From Streptomyces beigongshangae (GTDB lineage Bacteria > Actinomycetota > Actinomycetes > Streptomycetales > Streptomycetaceae): 64,000 bases of DNA. How positions within the stretch are numbered: position 1 is the first letter of the stretch; each line of letters opens with the position of its first letter. The translations under genes and the position numbers were made by a program. Location: NCBI RefSeq assembly GCF_019710745.1, contig NZ_JAHKJW010000013.1, positions 126,396 to 190,395 on the forward strand, given 5' to 3'. Shown here one piece after another: positions 1 to 8,467 of the stretch. Under the pieces are notes generated by a model. It saw only the letters and a list, made by a program, of their open reading frames with translations, did no database searches and was not told the DNA's origin.

Positions 1-645
1 CACCCGGCCCGGCGGGAACTCCAGCTCCCGTACGGCGGCCACCAGCGCCTCGCCGACCGGCCGGTCACCGCGGTGCAGCCAGACGACCTCGACATCGGAG
101 TCGATCTTCTGCTCCTCCTCGGGCCCCGCCACCTCCACGAAGGCGCGCACCCGCGCACCGTCCGGCATGGCTTCGAGCGTGGCGGCGATGGCGGGCAGCG
201 CGCTCTCGTCACCGGCCAGCAGATGCCAGTCGGCCCCGGCGTCGGGGGCGTACGCCCCGCCCGGTCCGAGGAACCGCACGAGCTCGCCCGCCCGGACGCG
301 GGTGGCCCACGGCCCGGCGAGGCCCTCGTCGCCGTGGACGACGAAGTCGAGGGTCAGCTCGCGCTGCTCGGGGTCCCAGGCGCGCACCGTGTACGTGCGC
401 GTCACGGGCCACTGCTCGCGCGGGAACTCCTCACGGATCCGCGTCATGTCGAAGGGCTCCGGGTACGTCACACCCTCGGCTCCGAACAGCAGTTTCACGT
501 AGTGGTCGGTGCTGGTGCCCGTGGTGAATCCGGCGAGACCGTCGCCTCCGAAGACCACTCGCTGCATATGAGGGGTCAGTCGCTCGGTGCGGACGACCCG
601 CGCGGAGTGCGGCCTGGGTGCCTTGCGTGCCGGACGCTCTGCCAT
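1..645 (-). CDS. Siderophore-interacting flavoprotein (partial, C-terminus outside window)
   Basis: This is the N-terminal 215 residues of a siderophore-interacting protein of the FAD-binding 9 family, a cytoplasmic flavin reductase that releases iron from ferric siderophores. The start is the ATG at 645 (MAERPARKAPRP), and the reading frame runs off the left edge. The motif RTYTVR near residue 75 is the FAD-binding RxYT signature of ferredoxin-reductase-like folds, and the segment HLLAGDESALPAI is the usual start of the second domain. Upstream, at 666-688, lies an iron-box-like palindrome, so repression by DmdR/IdeR under iron sufficiency is expected. Family assignment is firm; the specific siderophore cannot be told. 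Confidence 0.93.
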   Translation of the reverse strand, partial: MAERPARKAPRPHSARVVRTERLTPHMQRVVFGGDGLAGFTTGTSTDHYVKLLFGAEGVTYPEPFDMTRIREEFPREQWPVTRTYTVRAWDPEQRELTLDFVVHGDEGLAGPWATRVRAGELVRFLGPGGAYAPDAGADWHLLAGDESALPAIAATLEAMPDGARVRAFVEVAGPEEEQKIDSDVEVVWLHRGDRPVGEALVAAVRELEFPPGRV

Positions 646-665
646 GACGGCCTCCTGGGTAAGTA

Positions 666-688
666 CGCTAAGGCTTACCTAAGTTAGC
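666..688 (-). promoter_or_regulatory. Iron box (DmdR1/IdeR-like operator)
   Basis: Read on the minus strand the sequence is TTAGGTAAGCCTTAGC, which follows the actinobacterial iron box (TTAGGTTAGGCTAACCTAA) closely in its first half and partly in its second. It lies about 20-40 bases ahead of the siderophore-interacting protein start, where a repressor would cover the promoter. Operator identity is inferred from the match and from the function of the gene. Confidence 0.7.
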
Positions 689-765
689 ACCATCCTTCGT
701 GTGGGACCCCCCGGACACCCGGACTCAGGAGCACCTTGTGGAAACCTCGGGACTCCCGTGTCCCC

Positions 766-1713
766 TCACGCCTCCAGCGTCGACAGCAGTCGCGTCAGCG
801 AGCCGCCGAGACCCCAGCGGGCCGCCAGCGCGTCCAGGGCCGCCGGATCGCGCGGCGCCCGGGGCAGCGCGGTGTCGACGTCCGGCAGGGGTGCGTCGCC
901 GGCCACCCTGACGACCTTCGGCGCGACGGACACGTACGGCCGCGCCTCGTCCAGCCGCCTGCGCTGCGACGGTGTGAGCCGGGCCCCCGGGTCGTCCACC
1001 GCCGCCATGATCCCGGCCAGGTCCCCGAACTCGGCCAGCAGCTTGGCGGCCGTCTTCTCGCCGATGCCCGGCACGCCCGGCAGCCCGTCGCTCGGGTCGC
1101 CGCGCAGCAGCGCCAGGTCCGCGTACCCCGGCCCGTCGACGCCGTACTTCTCACGCAGCCACGCCTCGTCGGTGATCTGCAGCGTGCCGACGCCCTTGAG
1201 CGGGTACAGCACGCGGACCTCCCGCGCGTCGTCGACCAGTTGGTACAGGTCGCGGTCGCCGGTGACGATGTCGACCGGGCCGGTGGCACGGGCGGTGAAC
1301 GTGCCGATCACGTCGTCCGCCTCGTACCCCTCGACGCCCACGCGCGCGATGCCCAGCGCGTCCAGGACCTCCTCGATGACCGGCACCTGCGGCGACAGGG
1401 TGTCGGGCACCTCCTCCTCGTCCGGCCCGGTCGCGGTCTCCGCGGCCACGCGGTGCGCCTTGTACGAGGGGATCAGGTCGACCCGCCACTGCGGACGCCA
1501 GTCCGCGTCCATGCACGCCACCAGGTCGTCCGGCCGGTGGTCGCGCACCAGCCGGTCGATGAACTCCAGCAGGCCCCGCACGGCGTTCACCGGGGTGCCG
1601 TCCGGGGCCTTCACGGATTCCGGCACCCCGAAGTAGGCCCGGAAGTACAAGGAGGCGGAGTCGAGGAGCATGGTTCGCCGAGGCTGCTGAGTCTGCTGCG
1701 TCACGCCCCGCAT
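766..1713 (-). CDS. 5'-3' exonuclease (PolI-like flap nuclease domain)
   Basis: The protein is about 315 residues, the size of free-standing 5'-3' exonucleases related to the N-terminal domain of DNA polymerase I, which remove RNA primers and flaps. Visible family features are the opening DSASLYFRAYFG, the DNA-contact segment SYKAHR, the acidic metal-site motif YEADDVIGT, TGDRDLYQLV, and the helix-hairpin-helix GVPGIGEKTAAKLL. The chosen start is the second of two adjacent ATGs (1713 and 1716); a longer frame upstream to 1899 looks non-coding. The gene stands alone between the siderophore gene and the betaine transporter. No missing residues were noticed. Confidence 0.92.
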   Translation of the reverse strand: MRGVTQQTQQPRRTMLLDSASLYFRAYFGVPESVKAPDGTPVNAVRGLLEFIDRLVRDHRPDDLVACMDADWRPQWRVDLIPSYKAHRVAAETATGPDEEEVPDTLSPQVPVIEEVLDALGIARVGVEGYEADDVIGTFTARATGPVDIVTGDRDLYQLVDDAREVRVLYPLKGVGTLQITDEAWLREKYGVDGPGYADLALLRGDPSDGLPGVPGIGEKTAAKLLAEFGDLAGIMAAVDDPGARLTPSQRRRLDEARPYVSVAPKVVRVAGDAPLPDVDTALPRAPRDPAALDALAARWGLGGSLTRLLSTLEA

Positions 1714-1937
1714 CATGCCGTACACCACCGACAGCCACCGGCGGTCACCGCCGGGTGCGAACAGCGGCCGAAGAGAGTTCCACGCCCGCCCGGATGTAAA
1801 CATGGTGTGAACGGGAGCACAGTGCCGTTTGAGCCATACGGGTCTGGGCAGGTGCGGGCCCGGAGCGAACCCGGTCTCTTTACACACCACATACGACATG
1901 TGCGGGCCGGACGAGCGGGCGGACCCCGCATCGCTCC

Positions 1938-1966
1938 ACGGCCCGCCGGCGGGGGAGGCGGGCCGT
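1938..1966 (+). promoter_or_regulatory. Perfect 10-bp hairpin in the 5' leader of the betaine transporter
   Basis: ACGGCCCGCC at 1938-1947 and GGCGGGCCGT at 1957-1966 form a perfect 10-bp stem with a 9-nt loop. It ends about 12 bases before the Shine-Dalgarno GGAGAGG of the transporter gene. There is no U-run, so it could be a leader structure affecting expression or a terminator-like element. I do not recognise a known riboswitch in the 277-bp gap. Confidence 0.5.
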
Positions 1967-1990
1967 CTTCGTCCGACCGGAGAGGTACTC

Positions 1991-3079
1991 GTGTCATCCA
2001 GGCTGCAGGCGGAACAGCTCTACAAGGTGTTCGGCAGACGACCAGGCGAGGCGGTGGAGCGGCTGCGCGGGGGAGCCGGCCGTGAGGAGTTGCGCGCCGA
2101 CGGCATCACCGCCGCGGTGATCGACGCCTCCTTCACGGTGGAACCGGGTGAGATCTTCGTCGTCATGGGACTGTCCGGATCCGGCAAGTCCACGTTGCTG
2201 CGCATGCTCAACGGACTCCTGGAACCGACCGCGGGACGCGTCGTCTTCGACGGGCAGGACCTCACCGCGCTGAACGACCGTCAGATGCGCGAGGTCCGTT
2301 CCCGGAAGGTCAGCATGGTCTTCCAGCACTTCGCGCTCTTCCCGCACCGCAGCGTCCTGGAGAACGCCGCGTACGGCCTGGAGGTGCAGGGCGTGCCGCG
2401 CGCGGAGCGCCACGAGCGCGCGACCGAGGCCCTGGTGCTGGCCGGGCTCGCCGGCTGGGAGAAGTCCTGGCCCGACGAACTCTCCGGCGGTATGCAGCAG
2501 CGCGTGGGCCTGGCCCGGGCGCTCGCCACCGACGCCGACCTGCTGCTGATGGACGAGTCCTTCAGCGCGCTCGACCCGCTGATCCGCCGGGACATGCAGG
2601 ACCAGCTGATCGAGCTCCAGAAGAAGCTGAAGAAGACCATCGTCTTCATCACCCACGACCTCAACGAGGCCATGCGCCTGGGCGACCGCATCGCCGTCAT
2701 GCGGGACGGCCGGATCGTCCAGACCGGCACCGCCGAGGACATCCTCGTGCGTCCCGCGAACGACTACGTGGCCTCCTTCACCCAGGACGTCGACCGCTCC
2801 CGGGTCCTCACCGCTGCCTCCGTCATGGACACGGACCTGCGCGGCGACGAGGCGGACTGCGGCTGCGACACCGCGCGGCCCGACTCCTCGTTCGGCGAAC
2901 TGTGCGCCGTCAGCGCGCGGGTGACGCACCCCGTCGCCGTCGTCGACAAGAAGGGCACGCTGGTGGGGGTCGTGCCCAGACAGCGGCTCGTCGGCTTCCT
3001 CGGCGACGAGCAGGGCGAGCCCGCGCCCTGCGACAGCCCGCGCGGCAGGACCCCCGAGGCGGTGCGGGCCGGTGCCTAG
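1991..3079 (+). CDS. Glycine betaine/proline ABC transporter ATP-binding protein (OpuAA/ProV type)
   Basis: This 362-residue ATPase energises osmoprotectant uptake. It has Walker A (GLSGSGKSTLLR), Q-loop (VFQHFALFP), ABC signature (LSGGMQQRV), Walker B (DLLLMDESFSALDP) and H-loop (FITHD). As in ProV and OpuAA there is a C-terminal CBS-like extension after about residue 270 (VSARVTHPVAVVDKKGTL), which in relatives senses ionic strength. The GTG start at 1991 is chosen because GGAGAGG lies at the right distance; the open frame upstream to 1829 has no such signal. The stop overlaps the GTG start of the next gene by 8 bases, so the two are translationally coupled. Confidence 0.93.
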   Translation: MSSRLQAEQLYKVFGRRPGEAVERLRGGAGREELRADGITAAVIDASFTVEPGEIFVVMGLSGSGKSTLLRMLNGLLEPTAGRVVFDGQDLTALNDRQMREVRSRKVSMVFQHFALFPHRSVLENAAYGLEVQGVPRAERHERATEALVLAGLAGWEKSWPDELSGGMQQRVGLARALATDADLLLMDESFSALDPLIRRDMQDQLIELQKKLKKTIVFITHDLNEAMRLGDRIAVMRDGRIVQTGTAEDILVRPANDYVASFTQDVDRSRVLTAASVMDTDLRGDEADCGCDTARPDSSFGELCAVSARVTHPVAVVDKKGTLVGVVPRQRLVGFLGDEQGEPAPCDSPRGRTPEAVRAGA

Positions 3080-5681
3080 GATCCCCTTCGGCGACTGGGT
3101 CAACAACACGGTCGACTGGCTGCTGAACCACATGGCGTGGCTCTTCGACTTCCTCAAGACCGTCTTCCTCGGCACCTACGACGGCATCAACGCCGTCCTC
3201 CAGGCCCCCGAGCCCCTGCTCCTCGCGGGCATCTTCGCGGTCGTCGCGTTCTGGCTGCGCGGCACCTCGGCCGGTCTCCTCACCTTCGCCGGATTCGCGT
3301 TCATCGACTCCCTCGAACTGTGGGAGAACGCGATGATCACCCTGTCGCTCGTCCTCGTGGCGACGATCATCGCGCTCGTCATGGCCGTGCCCGTCGGCAT
3401 CTGGGCGGCGCGCTCCGACCGGGTCAGCGGCATCGTGCGGCCCGTGCTCGACTTCATGCAGACGCTGCCGGCGATGATCTACCTGATCCCGGCGATCCTG
3501 TTCTTCGGCACCGGCGCCCCCGCGGGCATCGTGGCCACCCTGATCTTCGCCCTGGCACCCGGCGTCCGGATGACCGAGCTGGGCATCCGCCAGGTCGACA
3601 AGGAACTGGTCGAGGCGGCCGACGCGTTCGGCACCACCCCCGGCAACATCCTGCTGCGCGTCCAGCTGCCGCTCGCCCTGCCCACCGTCATGGCGGGCGT
3701 CAACCAGGTCATCATGCTGGGCCTGTCCATGGCCGCCATCGCGGGCATGGTCGGCACCGGCGGTCTCGGCGGCGACGTGAACGAGGCCATCGGCCAGCTG
3801 AACGTCGGCCTCGGCTCCGAGGCGGGCGTCGCCATCGTCATCCTCGCCATCTACCTGGACCGCATGACCAGCGCGCTCGGCACCCGGGTCTCGCCGCTGG
3901 GCCGCCGTACCGCCGCCAGGCTGAGCGCCGCGAAGGGCCTGCGGATCTGGTCCTACCGCCCCAGCTCGACCGTGGCCGTGGTCGGTGTCGTCGTCCTCGC
4001 GCTCGTCGCGGGCGGCATGGGCGTCTTCGGCTCCGACGACGCCGAGACCACCGCGTCCGACAGCGGGAACGTCGGCCGGGGCAAGAAGATCAGCATCGGC
4101 TACATCCCCTGGGACGAGGGCGTGGCGTCCACCTTCCTCTGGAAGGAGATCCTGGAACGGCGCGGCTACGAGGTCGACACCAAGCAGTTCGACGCCGGTC
4201 CGCTGTACACCTCCCTCGCGCAGGGCGACATCGACTTCCAGACCGACTCCTGGCTGCCCGTCACGCACGAGCAGTACTGGAAGAAGTACGGCAAGCAGCT
4301 CGACGACCTGGGCGCCTGGTACGGCCCCACGTCCCTGGAGCTGAGCGTGCCCGCCTACATGGAGGACATCGACTCCCTGGCGGACCTCAAGGGCAAGGGC
4401 GACCGGTTCGGCGGGAAGATCACCGGCATCGAGTCCAGCGCCGGGATGATGGGCCTGCTCAAGAACAAGGTCCTCAAGGAGTACGGGCTCGACAAGGAGT
4501 ACGAGGTCGTCGACAGCTCCACGCCCGCCATGCTGGCCGAGCTGAAGCGCGCGTACGCCAAGAAGGAGCCGTTCGTCGGCACGCTCTGGTCGCCGCACTG
4601 GGCGTACAGCGAGTACGAGCTGAAGAAGCTCAAGGACCCCGAGGGCTCCTGGGGCGAGGGCGACGGCGTGCACACGCTCTCCCGCAAGGGGTTCGCCGAG
4701 GAGAACCCGGTCGTCGCGAAGTGGCTCAAGGACTTCGAGATGACCGAGAAGCAGCTCACGGGTCTCGAAGCCGAGATCAACAAGGCAGGCAAGGGCGCGC
4801 AGCAGAAGGCCGTGCGCACCTGGCTGAAGAGCAACCCGAAGGTCGTCGACGCGCTGGCCCCGGTCGGCGGCTCGTCCGGCACGCCCGCCGAGGCGAAGCG
4901 CGCGATCGACGTCGCCTGGTTCCCGTGGGAGGAGTGCGTCGCCATCACCTACCTGTGGAAGAACGTCCTGGACCGGCGCGGCTACACGCTCAACCTCAAG
5001 CAGATGGACGTCGGCCCGGTCTACACCGGCCTGGCCTCCGGCGACCTCGACCTCAACTTCGACGCGTGGCTGCCGTACGGCCAGGCGAACTACTGGAAGA
5101 AGCACAAGGACGACCTGAAGGACCTCGGCAGCTGGTACGGGCCGACCTCCCTGGAGATCGCGGTGCCCTCCTACGTCGAGGGCGTCAAGTCCCTCGCGGA
5201 CCTCAAGGGCAAGGCCGACACCTTCGACGGGAAGATCGTCGGGATCGAGCCGGGCACCGGCGAGATGGACCTCCTGAAGAACGACGTGCTGCCGGGGTAC
5301 GGCCTGGACGACGAGTACGAGGTCGTCGACGGCTCCTCGCCCGCGATGCTGGCCGAGCTGAAGCGCGCGTACGCCAGGAAGGAGCCGATCGCCGTCACCC
5401 TCTGGTCGCCGCACTGGGCCTACAGCGAGTACGAGCTCACCAAGCTGTCGGACGAGAAGAAGCTGTTCGGCGAGAACAACGCGCTCCACACCATCTCCAG
5501 CGAGAAGTTCCCCGAGCAGTACCCGCAGCTCACGAAGTGGATCGAGAACTTCACGATGACCGAGGACGAGCTCGGCACCCTGGAGGCCGGGATCAAGGAG
5601 CGCGGCCAGGGACACGAGGAGGAGGCCGTCGCCGCGTGGCTGGAGGAGCACCCGGACATCGTGGGGCGCATGACTCCGTAG
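3072..5681 (+). CDS. Fused betaine transporter permease with two tandem substrate-binding domains
   Basis: This 869-residue protein joins three parts. Residues 1-285 are a binding-protein-dependent permease with several membrane segments and the EAA-type loop (ELVEAADAFGTTPGNILLR). A further membrane segment at about 298-315 tethers what follows outside the membrane. Residues about 338-600 and 608-869 are two OpuAC/ProX-type binding domains resembling each other along their length. Each keeps Trp-rich betaine-cage segments (PWDEG or PWEE, SWLP or AWLP, LWSPHWAYSEYEL). Permease-binding fusions are known in OpuABC-type systems; two binding domains in one chain is an expansion. Uptake of glycine betaine or a related quaternary amine is inferred from the family. 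Confidence 0.92.
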   Translation: MPRIPFGDWVNNTVDWLLNHMAWLFDFLKTVFLGTYDGINAVLQAPEPLLLAGIFAVVAFWLRGTSAGLLTFAGFAFIDSLELWENAMITLSLVLVATIIALVMAVPVGIWAARSDRVSGIVRPVLDFMQTLPAMIYLIPAILFFGTGAPAGIVATLIFALAPGVRMTELGIRQVDKELVEAADAFGTTPGNILLRVQLPLALPTVMAGVNQVIMLGLSMAAIAGMVGTGGLGGDVNEAIGQLNVGLGSEAGVAIVILAIYLDRMTSALGTRVSPLGRRTAARLSAAKGLRIWSYRPSSTVAVVGVVVLALVAGGMGVFGSDDAETTASDSGNVGRGKKISIGYIPWDEGVASTFLWKEILERRGYEVDTKQFDAGPLYTSLAQGDIDFQTDSWLPVTHEQYWKKYGKQLDDLGAWYGPTSLELSVPAYMEDIDSLADLKGKGDRFGGKITGIESSAGMMGLLKNKVLKEYGLDKEYEVVDSSTPAMLAELKRAYAKKEPFVGTLWSPHWAYSEYELKKLKDPEGSWGEGDGVHTLSRKGFAEENPVVAKWLKDFEMTEKQLTGLEAEINKAGKGAQQKAVRTWLKSNPKVVDALAPVGGSSGTPAEAKRAIDVAWFPWEECVAITYLWKNVLDRRGYTLNLKQMDVGPVYTGLASGDLDLNFDAWLPYGQANYWKKHKDDLKDLGSWYGPTSLEIAVPSYVEGVKSLADLKGKADTFDGKIVGIEPGTGEMDLLKNDVLPGYGLDDEYEVVDGSSPAMLAELKRAYARKEPIAVTLWSPHWAYSEYELTKLSDEKKLFGENNALHTISSEKFPEQYPQLTKWIENFTMTEDELGTLEAGIKERGQGHEEEAVAAWLEEHPDIVGRMTP

Positions 5682-5723
5682 CGACCCCGATGACACCTCG
5701 GTGACTCCGGTGTCCCCCGAACG

Positions 5724-5771
5724 GCCGTGAGGGGTGGCCGGCGCCGTACGGCGCCGGCCACCCCTCACGGC
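5724..5771 (+). terminator. 48-nt perfect palindrome downstream of the betaine operon
   Basis: The sequence is a perfect inverted repeat of 24 nt per arm centred on CGT/ACG with no spacer. It starts 42 bases after the stop of the permease fusion gene. As RNA it would fold into one very stable GC-rich hairpin, the usual form of a Streptomyces terminator without a U-run. Being symmetric it would act on either strand. Confidence 0.75.
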
Positions 5772-5996
5772 GTACCCGGGCCGGTGCGGCGGAGTTCACC
5801 GGGATGTGATCTCGAAGGGGATGCGGCGGGCGCATGAAACGGTTTGCCGAACACCCGTAGGGTGCAGACAACACATCAGGAACCCGCGGGACACGGGCGT
5901 GCACCTGTGCGTATGTATGTACAGGTGCACGGGGCGCGGAGGGACCGCGCCGCCGCATCGCATGCACCGACGACGCACCAGGGGGGAGCCGAAGCG
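5772..5996 (+). promoter_or_regulatory. Upstream region of the XRE-cupin regulator
   Basis: This 225-bp stretch lies between the palindromic terminator and the regulator start and contains no convincing gene. It is less GC-rich than its surroundings around 5830-5880 and includes the alternating purine-pyrimidine run GTATGTATGTACAGGTGCAC near 5911. It must hold the regulator promoter, but I cannot assign a -35/-10 pair with confidence. Confidence 0.35.
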
Positions 5997-6560
5997 ATGG
6001 ACGACAACAAAGAGACCCTTCGAGTGGGCGCGGCCGTCAGGCGGCGACGCCGGTCACTGGAGCTCACCCTCGCCGTCGTCGCCGAGCGCAGCGGTCTGTC
6101 GGTGCCGTTCCTCAGCCAGGTCGAGAACGAGCGGGCCCGGCCCAGCACCCGCTCCCTCGAACGCATGGCCGACGCCCTCGGTACGACCCGGGTGGAGCTG
6201 CTGGCCGCCGCCGACCCGGCGCGCAGTGTCGACGTGGTGCGCGCCGACGACTCCGAGTTCACCCACGAGCCCCGGGTGCGCCCCCTGGTGCGCGGACACC
6301 ACCAGTTGCACGCCATGGAGTTCTCCGGCGACCAGGACGCCGGCCGCGAGTTCCAGCACCGCAACGACGAGCTGATGTACGTGGCCGACGGCGTCGTCGA
6401 GGTCGAGGCGGAGGGCCGCGCGTACCGCCTGGGCCGCGGCGACACCCTGTACCTGACCGGCGGGGTGCGCCACCGGTGGCGGGCCACCGAGGAGGACACC
6501 CGCGTCCTGCTCGTCGCGGTCGCGGACCATGTCGAGGCGGTGGACGACCCCGGCCGCTGA
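5997..6560 (+). CDS. XRE-family regulator with C-terminal cupin domain
   Basis: The 187-residue protein has an N-terminal helix-turn-helix (about residues 10-65, with LAVVAERSGLSVPFLSQVEN as recognition region) followed by a small cupin barrel (about 110-180, with the conserved DELMYVADGVVEV and GDTLYLTGGVRHRW stretches). This layout is that of the HipB/PuuR-type one-component regulators, which sense a small molecule in the cupin. The ATG at 5997 is preceded by GGGGGGAG at good spacing; the open frame extends 51 codons further upstream without a ribosome site. It might control the neighbouring transport or amine-use genes, but this is not shown by the sequence. Confidence 0.9.
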   Translation: MDDNKETLRVGAAVRRRRRSLELTLAVVAERSGLSVPFLSQVENERARPSTRSLERMADALGTTRVELLAAADPARSVDVVRADDSEFTHEPRVRPLVRGHHQLHAMEFSGDQDAGREFQHRNDELMYVADGVVEVEAEGRAYRLGRGDTLYLTGGVRHRWRATEEDTRVLLVAVADHVEAVDDPGR

Positions 6561-6649
6561 GGTGCCCCGCGCCTGCGCCTGTGCCCTCGCGGGCGGGCCG
6601 TGTGCGCGGCACCGGGGAGTGCCGGTCCGTTGGGGCATAAGGTGGATTT

Positions 6650-7615
6650 ATGGGTTGGGACGACGGAGCGCGTGCCCCGCGTGACCGGGGGGTTCGCGGA
6701 GCGGGGCCGGTGCCGGTGCCGGGCGGAGGGCTGGCGCACCGGGTGCCCGAGCTGGGTGCGCTGGAACTGCTGCTGGCCGTGGCGCGGCTCGGGAGCCTGG
6801 GGCGGGCCGCCCGGGAGCTGGGGATCACCCAGCCCGCCGCCAGCAGCCGGATCCGGTCCATGGAACGGCAGCTGGGGGTCGCGCTGGTGGACCGGTCGCC
6901 CAGGGGGTCGCGGCTCACCGACGCGGGCGCGCTGGTCACGGACTGGGCCCGGCGGGTGGTGGAGGCGGCGGAGGCGTTCGACGCGGGGGCGCAGGCGTTG
7001 CGGGACCGGCGCGACTCGCGGCTGCGGGTCGCCGCGAGCATGACGATCGCCGAGTACCTGCTGCCGGGCTGGCTGATCGCGCTGCGCGGGCAGCGGCCGG
7101 ACACGGCGGTGTCGCTGCTCGCGGGGAACTCGACGGTGGTGGCCGAGCGGGTGCTGTCGGGCGAGGCGGACCTCGGGTTCGTGGAGGGGGTGTCCGTGGC
7201 GGGCGGCCTCGACTCCGTGGTGATCGCGCACGACCGGCTGATCGTGGTGACCGCGCCCGGGCACGCGTGGGCGCGGCGGAGCCGGGCGCTGGACGCGGGG
7301 GAGCTGGCGGCGACGCCGCTGATCCTGCGGGAGAAGGGGTCGGGGACGCGGCAGGTGCTGGACGCGGCGCTCGGGGGGCCGGCGCGGCCGCTGATCGAGC
7401 TGTCCTCCACGACCGCGGTCAAGGCGTCCGCGGCGTCGGGGGCCGGGCCCGCGGTGCTGAGCGAGCTGGCGCTCGGGGAGGAGCTGTCGGCCCGGCGGCT
7501 GGTGGCGATTCCGGTGGAGGGGGTACGGCTGGGCAGGGACCTGCGGGCGGTGTGGCCGACGGGGCACCGGCCGGCGGGGCCGGCGCGGGATCTTCTGGCG
7601 TTGACGAGGGCCTAG
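6650..7615 (+). CDS. LysR-family transcriptional regulator
   Basis: A 321-residue LysR-type activator/repressor. The winged helix lies at about residues 33-93 (LGSLGRAARELGITQPAASSRI), and the rest is the two-lobed co-inducer domain, with typical segments LRVAASMTIAEYLLPGWL and ADLGFVEG. The ATG has AAGGTGG just upstream, although it gives a 30-residue Pro/Gly-rich tail before the helix-turn-helix, so an internal GTG start is possible. It is followed by an intergenic repeat and then the convergent amine-utilisation genes. The target is unknown. Confidence 0.88.
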   Translation: MGWDDGARAPRDRGVRGAGPVPVPGGGLAHRVPELGALELLLAVARLGSLGRAARELGITQPAASSRIRSMERQLGVALVDRSPRGSRLTDAGALVTDWARRVVEAAEAFDAGAQALRDRRDSRLRVAASMTIAEYLLPGWLIALRGQRPDTAVSLLAGNSTVVAERVLSGEADLGFVEGVSVAGGLDSVVIAHDRLIVVTAPGHAWARRSRALDAGELAATPLILREKGSGTRQVLDAALGGPARPLIELSSTTAVKASAASGAGPAVLSELALGEELSARRLVAIPVEGVRLGRDLRAVWPTGHRPAGPARDLLALTRA

Positions 7616-7686
7616 CTTTTGTCTGCGGGTGGGCGGGGGCGGGGGTTGCCGGTCGCCCGAGAACCCCGCCCGGCCGGGACTCACCC

Positions 7687-7730
7687 AGGGGCGCGGGGAA
7701 CTGCGCGACCAGCCGGGAGGGACCCGCAGC
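7687..7730 (+). repeat. Interspersed intergenic repeat, copy 1
   Basis: The core GGGGCGCGGGGAACTGCGCG followed by ACC, then a short spacer and GACCCGCA, recurs in the window at 29923-29968. This type of element is familiar from many Streptomyces intergenic regions. Here it lies between the convergent LysR and peptidase genes, where it could serve as a terminator. Confidence 0.65.
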
Positions 7731-7745
7731 TCACCAGGAGACGCG

Positions 7746-8426
7746 TCAGGACGACGCCCTCACCAGACCCTCCATCACACACACGTCCGCCCCCATCTCC
7801 GGATGCCACTGGACCCCCAGGGCCCACCGGGGCCCGGGGAGTTCGACCGCCTCCACCGTCCCGTCCGCCGCGAACGCGCTCGCCGTGAGCCCCGACCCCA
7901 GCCGGTCCACCGCCTGGTGGTGGTACGTCGGCACGAGCACCTCCTCGTCGACCAGCTCCGCGTACAGCGACCCCGGCACCGGTTTCACCGTGTGCCGTCC
8001 GAACACCCCCACCGCCCCGACGTGTCCTTCGACGTGCTGCACGAGCGTCCCGCCGAGCGCGACGTTCAGCAGCTGCATCCCCCGGCAGATGCCGAGCAGC
8101 GGCGTCCCGGAGGCCAGCGCGGCCCCGATCAGCGCGAGCTCCCAGCCGTCCCGGGCACGGGCCTCCGGTCCGCAGCGCGGGTCGCGCTCGGCCCCGTACC
8201 GGGACGGGTCCACGTCGGGGCCGCCCGCGATCACCAGACCGTCGAGCCGGGCCACGGCCCCCGCCGCGTACGCCGGGTCGTCCGGCGGGAGCATCACGGC
8301 CAGGCCCCCCGCCGCCTGGACCAGCCGCGGATAACCGGCCGGCAGCAGCGCGGCCTCCAGCTCCCACACCCCCCACCGCGCGGTCTCCAGGTACGTGCTG
8401 ACGCCTATCAGTGGTTTGGTCGCCAT
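7746..8426 (-). CDS. Gamma-glutamyl hydrolase, peptidase C26 (class I glutamine amidotransferase fold)
   Basis: A 226-residue PuuD-like enzyme that cleaves gamma-glutamyl amides, releasing glutamate. The nucleophile motif is GICRGMQLLNV (Cys in the elbow) and the His/Glu pair is in GVQWHPE. Its start ATG (MATKPLIGVSTY) is at 8426. It lies just downstream of the FadR-type regulator on the same strand and opposite the GlnA4-like gene, the order of SCO1615-SCO1614-SCO1613 in S. coelicolor. The expected role is the last step of gamma-glutamylated ethanolamine breakdown, removing the glutamyl tag from the oxidised product. That role is inferred from context. Confidence 0.9.
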   Translation of the reverse strand: MATKPLIGVSTYLETARWGVWELEAALLPAGYPRLVQAAGGLAVMLPPDDPAYAAGAVARLDGLVIAGGPDVDPSRYGAERDPRCGPEARARDGWELALIGAALASGTPLLGICRGMQLLNVALGGTLVQHVEGHVGAVGVFGRHTVKPVPGSLYAELVDEEVLVPTYHHQAVDRLGSGLTASAFAADGTVEAVELPGPRWALGVQWHPEMGADVCVMEGLVRASS

Positions 8427-8467
8427 TCCGTGCTTTCCGTGTTCGTCGATGGGCCGGGTACATGTCT

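Noticed and set aside
1717..1990. c-di-AMP (ydaO) or other riboswitch ahead of the betaine transporter
   Set aside because: I could not find the conserved motifs. Only one simple hairpin is present.
2910..5768. Long open frame (952 codons) on the minus strand
   Set aside because: It is antisense to the betaine permease fusion and ABC ATPase, which have full family motifs. The frame stays open only because of high GC content.
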